Assembly (NCBI GenBank): GCA_009775225.1
Contig: VSPE01000064.1
Location: 1-8,284, forward strand
DNA length: 8,284 bases
Direction of reading: 5' to 3'
Origin: Muribaculaceae bacterium
GTDB taxonomy: Bacteria; Bacteroidota; Bacteroidia; Bacteroidales; Muribaculaceae
Shown: positions 5,650 through 8,284 of the stretch, piece by piece
Numbering within the stretch: the first letter of the stretch is position 1
How the letters are laid out: each line of letters begins with the position of its first letter
The notes under the pieces: model-generated
What the model saw: only the letters and a program-made list of their open reading frames with translations
The model's database searches: none
What the model was told of the DNA's origin: nothing
Translations under genes and position numbers: made by a program

Positions 5650-7515
5650 TTATCCCTCAAATTCGATGAGGACAGCATCGGTGCCAACTACATCGTTGGG
5701 CTTCACGAAGATGCGTTTTACCACGGCGTCGAACTCTGCTGTCACATCGTTTTCCATTTTCATGGCCTCGTACACGAGCAGGAGCTTGCCTTTGCTTACG
5801 GCATCGCCGGGCTTTACGTCTATCGAGATGATGCGTCCGCCCATAGGTGCTTTGAGGGTGGGGCCGGTAACGGGTTCTTCAGGAGCGGCAGCGGCTTCTT
5901 CTTTCTTCACTTCGGGTGCGGGCGCGGTAGCCTTGTATTCCTCTTCGCGGCGCTTGCGCAGGAAGGTGTTGGCCACGGTGGGCAGAAGTTCGAGCAGCAG
6001 CTCTTCTTCTTTGTTTTTGGCCAGAGGTGCGCCGCCGAATTCGTCGAGCGTGGGGTTCTGGGGTTTGCGGTATGAGCTTACGTCGTAGGGCTTTTCAACG
6101 GGGCTGCCGGTGATTTTCTCGCGGAAGGCGGGGTCTACGGGTACCGGGGTGTGGCCGTACTCACCCTTGACGAGGCTGATAAACTGGTTCGAGGGGTTGG
6201 AGTAGTCGGGCTGGCCTTTCTTGCGGTCGAGAGCCACCGATACGGCCTGCGAGCCTACAATCTGGCTCGTGGGGGTCACGAGGGGTACGAGACCGGCGTC
6301 GCGGCGTACCATGGGGATGAGAGCCATAGCGTCGTTGAGGAGGTCGGACGCGCCGAGAGCCTTGAGTTGGGCAACCATGTTGGAGTACATGCCGCCGGGT
6401 ACTTCTGCGTTCTTTACAATTTCGTTGGGCTTGGGGAAGCCGAAGTATTCCTCGATGGCGTGGCATGTTTCGAGCAGAGCGTCCTCGTCGCCATTGCGTG
6501 CGGCGGCAATCGCGGTGTCGAAGAGAGCGTCGACCTGTGCGGGAAGCACATCCTTGAGTGGGTCGAAGGGCTTGGGCATCTTGCCGAGGTCGAACGCCTT
6601 GAGCGATTCGCGTGCGCCAAGAAGGCGTGTGCGGATTTCGCCTACAGCCTCCATGTTGGCCTCAACCTCTATGCCGAGCTTCTTGCTGAATACATATACA
6701 AGCTCAATGGCGGGAGCAGCCGAGCCACCGCCGAACCACCAGATGTTGGTGTCGAGGATGTCTACGCCGTTGAGGATAGCCATAAGGCTCGATGCCAGGC
6801 CGTATCCGGGGGTGCAGTGTGTGTGGAAATCCACAGGCACTTTCACCGAAGCCTTGAGCTTGGAGATGATAGATGCGGCGCGGAGCGGGTTCACCAGACC
6901 GGCCATATCCTTCAGTGTGATGATTTTTGCGCCGAGAGCTTCCATTTCGGTGGCCTTGCGCACGAAGTATTCGTCGGTGAATATCTTCTCGGACTCGGCG
7001 GCCTTTTTGCCGAAGAGACGTGCGAAGAAGCCGGGCTTCTCGGTCGGCTCGGTGGGTTTGGGGTCGACGGTGTAGCATACTGCGCCGTCGGCGATGCCGC
7101 CGAGACTGTTAATCATCTTTATGGAGTCTTTTACGTTGTCGATGTCATTGAGGGCGTCGAAGATACGCATCACGTTGAGGCCGTTTGCGATAGCCTCTTT
7201 GTAGAATCCTTCGAGCACATCGTTGGGGTAGGGCACATAACCGAAGAGGTTACGGCCGCGCGAAAGAGCTGACAGGAGCGATTTGCCCTTCATGGCTTTC
7301 GAGCAGATGCGGAGACGCTCCCAGGGCGACTCATCGAGATAGCGCATCACAGAGTCGGGTACGGCACCGCCCCATACCTCCATGATGTAGAACCCTGCAT
7401 TCTCATAGTAAGGCAGCAGTTTATCGATTTCGGCCTGGCTCAGGCGGGTGGCGAAAAGCGACTGCTGGCCGTCGCGCAGCGTGAGGTCGCGGATTTTCAG
7501 TTTGCGTGTTTCCAT
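5650..7515 (-). CDS. oadA: Biotin-dependent carboxyltransferase (oxaloacetate decarboxylase alpha / pyruvate carboxylase B type)
   Basis: A 621-residue protein joining a carboxyltransferase barrel to a biotin carrier. It moves a carboxyl group between a 2-oxo acid (oxaloacetate/pyruvate) and its own biotin. The N-terminal HMGL-like barrel carries RDGQQSLFATR (14-24), the metal/substrate-site signature; the LKDMAG block (201-206); and the metal-ligand HTH (231-233). The conserved carboxylase domain runs from about 295 to 500. A Pro/Ala/Glu linker (about 525-552) leads to the biotinyl domain (553-620), with EAMKM at 583-587 and biotin-acceptor K586. An extra stretch of about 25 residues (about 153-180, including PGFFARLFGKK) sits between a barrel strand and the EYFV helix. 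The ATG at 7513-7515 precedes KLKIRDLTLRDG directly. Membrane (beta) and gamma subunits, or a biotin carboxylase, are absent nearby, so choosing between a sodium-pumping decarboxylase and a split pyruvate carboxylase is not possible here. The gene symbol follows the closest signature and is provisional. Confidence 0.88.
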   Translation of the reverse strand: METRKLKIRDLTLRDGQQSLFATRLSQAEIDKLLPYYENAGFYIMEVWGGAVPDSVMRYLDESPWERLRICSKAMKGKSLLSALSRGRNLFGYVPYPNDVLEGFYKEAIANGLNVMRIFDALNDIDNVKDSIKMINSLGGIADGAVCYTVDPKPTEPTEKPGFFARLFGKKAAESEKIFTDEYFVRKATEMEALGAKIITLKDMAGLVNPLRAASIISKLKASVKVPVDFHTHCTPGYGLASSLMAILNGVDILDTNIWWFGGGSAAPAIELVYVFSKKLGIEVEANMEAVGEIRTRLLGARESLKAFDLGKMPKPFDPLKDVLPAQVDALFDTAIAAARNGDEDALLETCHAIEEYFGFPKPNEIVKNAEVPGGMYSNMVAQLKALGASDLLNDAMALIPMVRRDAGLVPLVTPTSQIVGSQAVSVALDRKKGQPDYSNPSNQFISLVKGEYGHTPVPVDPAFREKITGSPVEKPYDVSSYRKPQNPTLDEFGGAPLAKNKEEELLLELLPTVANTFLRKRREEEYKATAPAPEVKKEEAAAAPEEPVTGPTLKAPMGGRIISIDVKPGDAVSKGKLLLVYEAMKMENDVTAEFDAVVKRIFVKPNDVVGTDAVLIEFEG

Positions 7516-7555
7516 TGTTCTTGCTTATTTAATAATGGACTTGGATAACTTGGCG

Positions 7556-7587
7556 CAAATTTACACTTTTGTTTTTAATTGCAGAAA
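7556..7587 (-). promoter_or_regulatory. Bacteroidota-type promoter for the carboxylase gene
   Basis: TAAATTTG (7563-7556 on the minus strand) fully matches the TAnnTTTG -7 box. The -33 region is weaker: TTTCTG at 7587-7582, 18 bases upstream. Transcription would start near 7550, leaving a leader of about 35 nt before the ATG. There is no Shine-Dalgarno sequence. Confidence 0.55.
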
Positions 7588-7658
7588 TTATTCCGCAATA
7601 ATTTATGAATAGTATATGTAGTATCGGAGGTCTGAGATGCGTGTTTACAGCAAGGTGC

Positions 7659-7689
7659 AAAAAAAATTGATTGTCTCCCGACAACCAAT
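7659..7689 (-). terminator. Strong intrinsic terminator
   Basis: In the minus-strand RNA, ATTGGTTGTC (7689-7680) pairs with GACAATCAAT (7675-7666) across a GGGA (GNRA-type) tetraloop: ten pairs including one G-U. A run of eight T follows (7666-7659), its first base being the last of the stem. On the plus strand the stem has an A-C mismatch and no T-run, so it works in the minus direction only. It lies inside the gap, not at the end of a protein gene, so its substrate must be a transcript starting between 7690 and 7937. Confidence 0.8.
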
Positions 7690-7722
7690 CCAGTTAACCT
7701 TAAATCTATACCATGAAAAACA
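7659..7722 (-). ncRNA. Predicted small RNA or attenuated leader, about 64 nt
   Basis: A promoter at 7728-7759 and an intrinsic terminator at 7659-7689 on the minus strand delimit a transcript from about 7722 to 7660. The 5' half is AU-rich and unpaired, with GTTTTTCATG at 7721-7712 and a two-codon ATG-GTA-TAG. The 3' half is the terminator stem. I do not recognise a known family. It could be a free small RNA or, since read-through would reach the carboxylase ATG about 145 bases past the terminator, a premature-termination leader for that gene. The parts are seen; the RNA itself is inferred. Confidence 0.5.
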
Positions 7723-7727
7723 CGTTG

Positions 7728-7759
7728 CAAAGTTAATGCCGTTTTGCTGAACTTGCAAG
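7728..7759 (-). promoter_or_regulatory. Bacteroidota-type promoter for the small minus-strand RNA
   Basis: TAACTTTG (7735-7728, minus strand) is a full TAnnTTTG match. CTTG at 7759-7756 lies upstream with 20 bases between the TTG and the -7 box, the same geometry and -33 sequence as the rimP promoter. Transcription would start near 7722. Confidence 0.6.
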
Positions 7760-7897
7760 CATTTCCAGAGAAAAATGCACCTTCGTTAACATCATTTAGC
7801 ACTTTGCGCCATTTTTGCCCCGTTTCTGTGGCAAAAAGAGCGTGTGGTGCCGCACAATGTCGGGTACCGCATTACGTGTTGAGCGTCTTTGCAAGCG

Positions 7898-7929
7898 TCT
7901 GTATGTAACAACACTTAAAAATACCTTTA
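7898..7929 (+). promoter_or_regulatory. Possible weak promoter for the DUF4886 gene
   Basis: TACCTTTA (7922-7929) matches TAnnTTTG except for the last base, and TCTG (7898-7901) lies 20 bases upstream. If real, transcription would start almost at the ATG, leaving hardly any leader. Both boxes are imperfect, so the call is tentative. Confidence 0.25.
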
Positions 7930-7937
7930 ACTAAATC

Positions 7938-8237
7938 ATGAAAAACGTACTGAAACTTTTATTCCTTCTGCTTTTCGGGCTTCTGTCGGCTGTGCCGCAG
8001 AGTCATGCAGAGACCAAGCGTATCCTTGCCGTAGGTAACAGTTTCTCATACGACGCAATCCTTCAGGAGCTGCTCCCTGTGGTGCGTTCGGGAGGCGACG
8101 ATATTTTGGTCGGCTTCCCATACAAAGGGGGAACCACACTCCGCCTGCACTGGCAGTATATCACCGAAAATGAGAAAATCTACAACTATTATACTATAAA
8201 AGACGGTAAGACACTAGTGTCTCTTAAAAAGTGTTAA
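7938..8237 (+). CDS. N-terminal fragment of a secreted DUF4886 (SGNH-like) protein, probably interrupted
   Basis: The 99-codon frame begins with a clear signal peptide: a hydrophobic core at residues 5-18 and a likely signal peptidase I site after SHA (22-24), so export is expected. The mature part starts with KRILAVGNSFSYDA. GNSFS (33-37) resembles block I of SGNH hydrolases, with candidate nucleophile S35. FPYKGGTTLRLHW (60-72) fits the conserved GNLYIGG..L..HW stretch of DUF4886 proteins, which I recall as the family pattern. Members are usually some 250 residues or more, so more than half is missing, including the region where a catalytic Asp/His would lie. The frame stays family-like to about DGK (89-91), then runs eight unrelated codons (TLVSLKKC) into TAA. 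That change coincides with a 14-base palindrome and an AT-rich tail, suggesting disruption by an insertion sequence. The remnant is probably non-functional. It is transcribed away from the carboxylase gene. Confidence 0.65.
   Translation: MKNVLKLLFLLLFGLLSAVPQSHAETKRILAVGNSFSYDAILQELLPVVRSGGDDILVGFPYKGGTTLRLHWQYITENEKIYNYYTIKDGKTLVSLKKC
8209..8222. repeat. Perfect 14-base palindrome
   Basis: AGACACTAGTGTCT equals its own reverse complement and is centred on CTAG. It falls at the point where the DUF4886 reading stops resembling its family. It may be a transposon terminus, an insertion target site or a protein-binding site. Confidence 0.7.
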
Positions 8238-8284
8238 TCAAATTCGAGGTCAAGAGTTGGATGGCAATTTGCTATTTGTGCTGG
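8209..8284. mobile_element. Possible insertion-sequence end, cut by the window edge
   Basis: The last 76 or so bases are clearly more AT-rich than the genes before them and start at the palindrome. They introduce a stop into the DUF4886 frame. From 8234 another frame stays open to the edge (VNQIRGQELDGNLLFVL), but I cannot match this to a transposase. No second terminal repeat or target duplication is visible, so this is an inference from composition and gene interruption. Confidence 0.35.

Larger units (their letters stand above)
7516..7937. other. Divergent regulatory gap of 422 bases
   Basis: This AT-rich stretch between the minus-strand carboxylase gene and the plus-strand DUF4886 gene has no convincing protein gene. 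It contains a carboxylase promoter (7556-7587), a minus-strand terminator (7659-7689) and a matching promoter (7728-7759) that together define a small RNA. It also has a perfect 8-base inverted repeat TTTTTGCC/GGCAAAAA (7812-7819 and 7830-7837, loop of ten), three copies of TTGCAA (7725-7730, 7753-7758, 7889-7894), and a possible weak promoter for the plus-strand gene (7898-7929). Confidence 0.7.

Noticed and set aside
6151..7272. Open frame of 373 codons on the plus strand, opposite the carboxylase gene
   Set aside because: Fully antisense to conserved catalytic regions and without any recognisable motif.
7575..7802. Minus-strand frame of 75 codons in the divergent gap
   Set aside because: It runs through the small-RNA promoter and the strong terminator, lacks a plausible leader and resembles no family.
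7812..7837. TTTTTGCC/GGCAAAAA hairpin considered as a terminator
   Set aside because: Only three GC pairs, a ten-base loop and no T-run beyond the stem in either direction. It is kept as an inverted repeat in the gap description only.

Overview
The window looks like chromosomal DNA from a Bacteroidota bacterium, most likely order Bacteroidales and possibly a Muribaculaceae-like gut lineage. The reasons are: moderately GC-rich genes with AT-rich gaps; no Shine-Dalgarno sequence near any start codon; several promoters matching the phylum consensus (TTG or TTTG near -33, TAnnTTTG near -7, about 20 bases between); a 973-residue IF-2 with long low-complexity linkers; a NusA starting MAKKEE; and a secreted DUF4886-type protein start. 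The family assignment is inference. The order assignment is firmer.

Four genes form a translation/transcription operon on the minus strand, read right to left: rimP (4998-5483), nusA (3645-4952), infB (630-3551) and folK (151-633). This is the classic rimP-nusA-infB core: 30S maturation, elongation/termination control, and translation initiation. Here it is extended by the folate enzyme FolK, whose start codon overlaps the infB stop as ATGA. Folate supplies the formyl group of the initiator tRNA that IF-2 binds, so the link may be functional. The operon has its own promoter at 5554-5585 and a short leader holding a strong hairpin (5511-5539). A second structured gap lies between nusA and infB.

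Upstream on the same strand is a biotin-carrying carboxyltransferase subunit of the oxaloacetate decarboxylase alpha / pyruvate carboxylase B type (5650-7515). It has its own promoter and a weak terminator. Its partner subunits are not in the window.

The 422-base gap 7516-7937 separates this gene from a divergent plus-strand gene. Besides the carboxylase promoter, it holds a complete small minus-strand transcription unit: a promoter at 7728-7759 and a strong intrinsic terminator at 7659-7689. This predicts an RNA of about 64 nt that is either an independent small RNA or an attenuated leader of the carboxylase gene. It is the best candidate for something undescribed here.

The right end carries the start of a secreted DUF4886 (SGNH-hydrolase-like) gene. 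It stops after 99 codons, just beyond a perfect 14-base palindrome where the DNA becomes AT-rich. An insertion-sequence end interrupting the gene is the likely explanation, but the window ends too soon to prove it. No CRISPR array, tRNA, rRNA or complete mobile element was seen.
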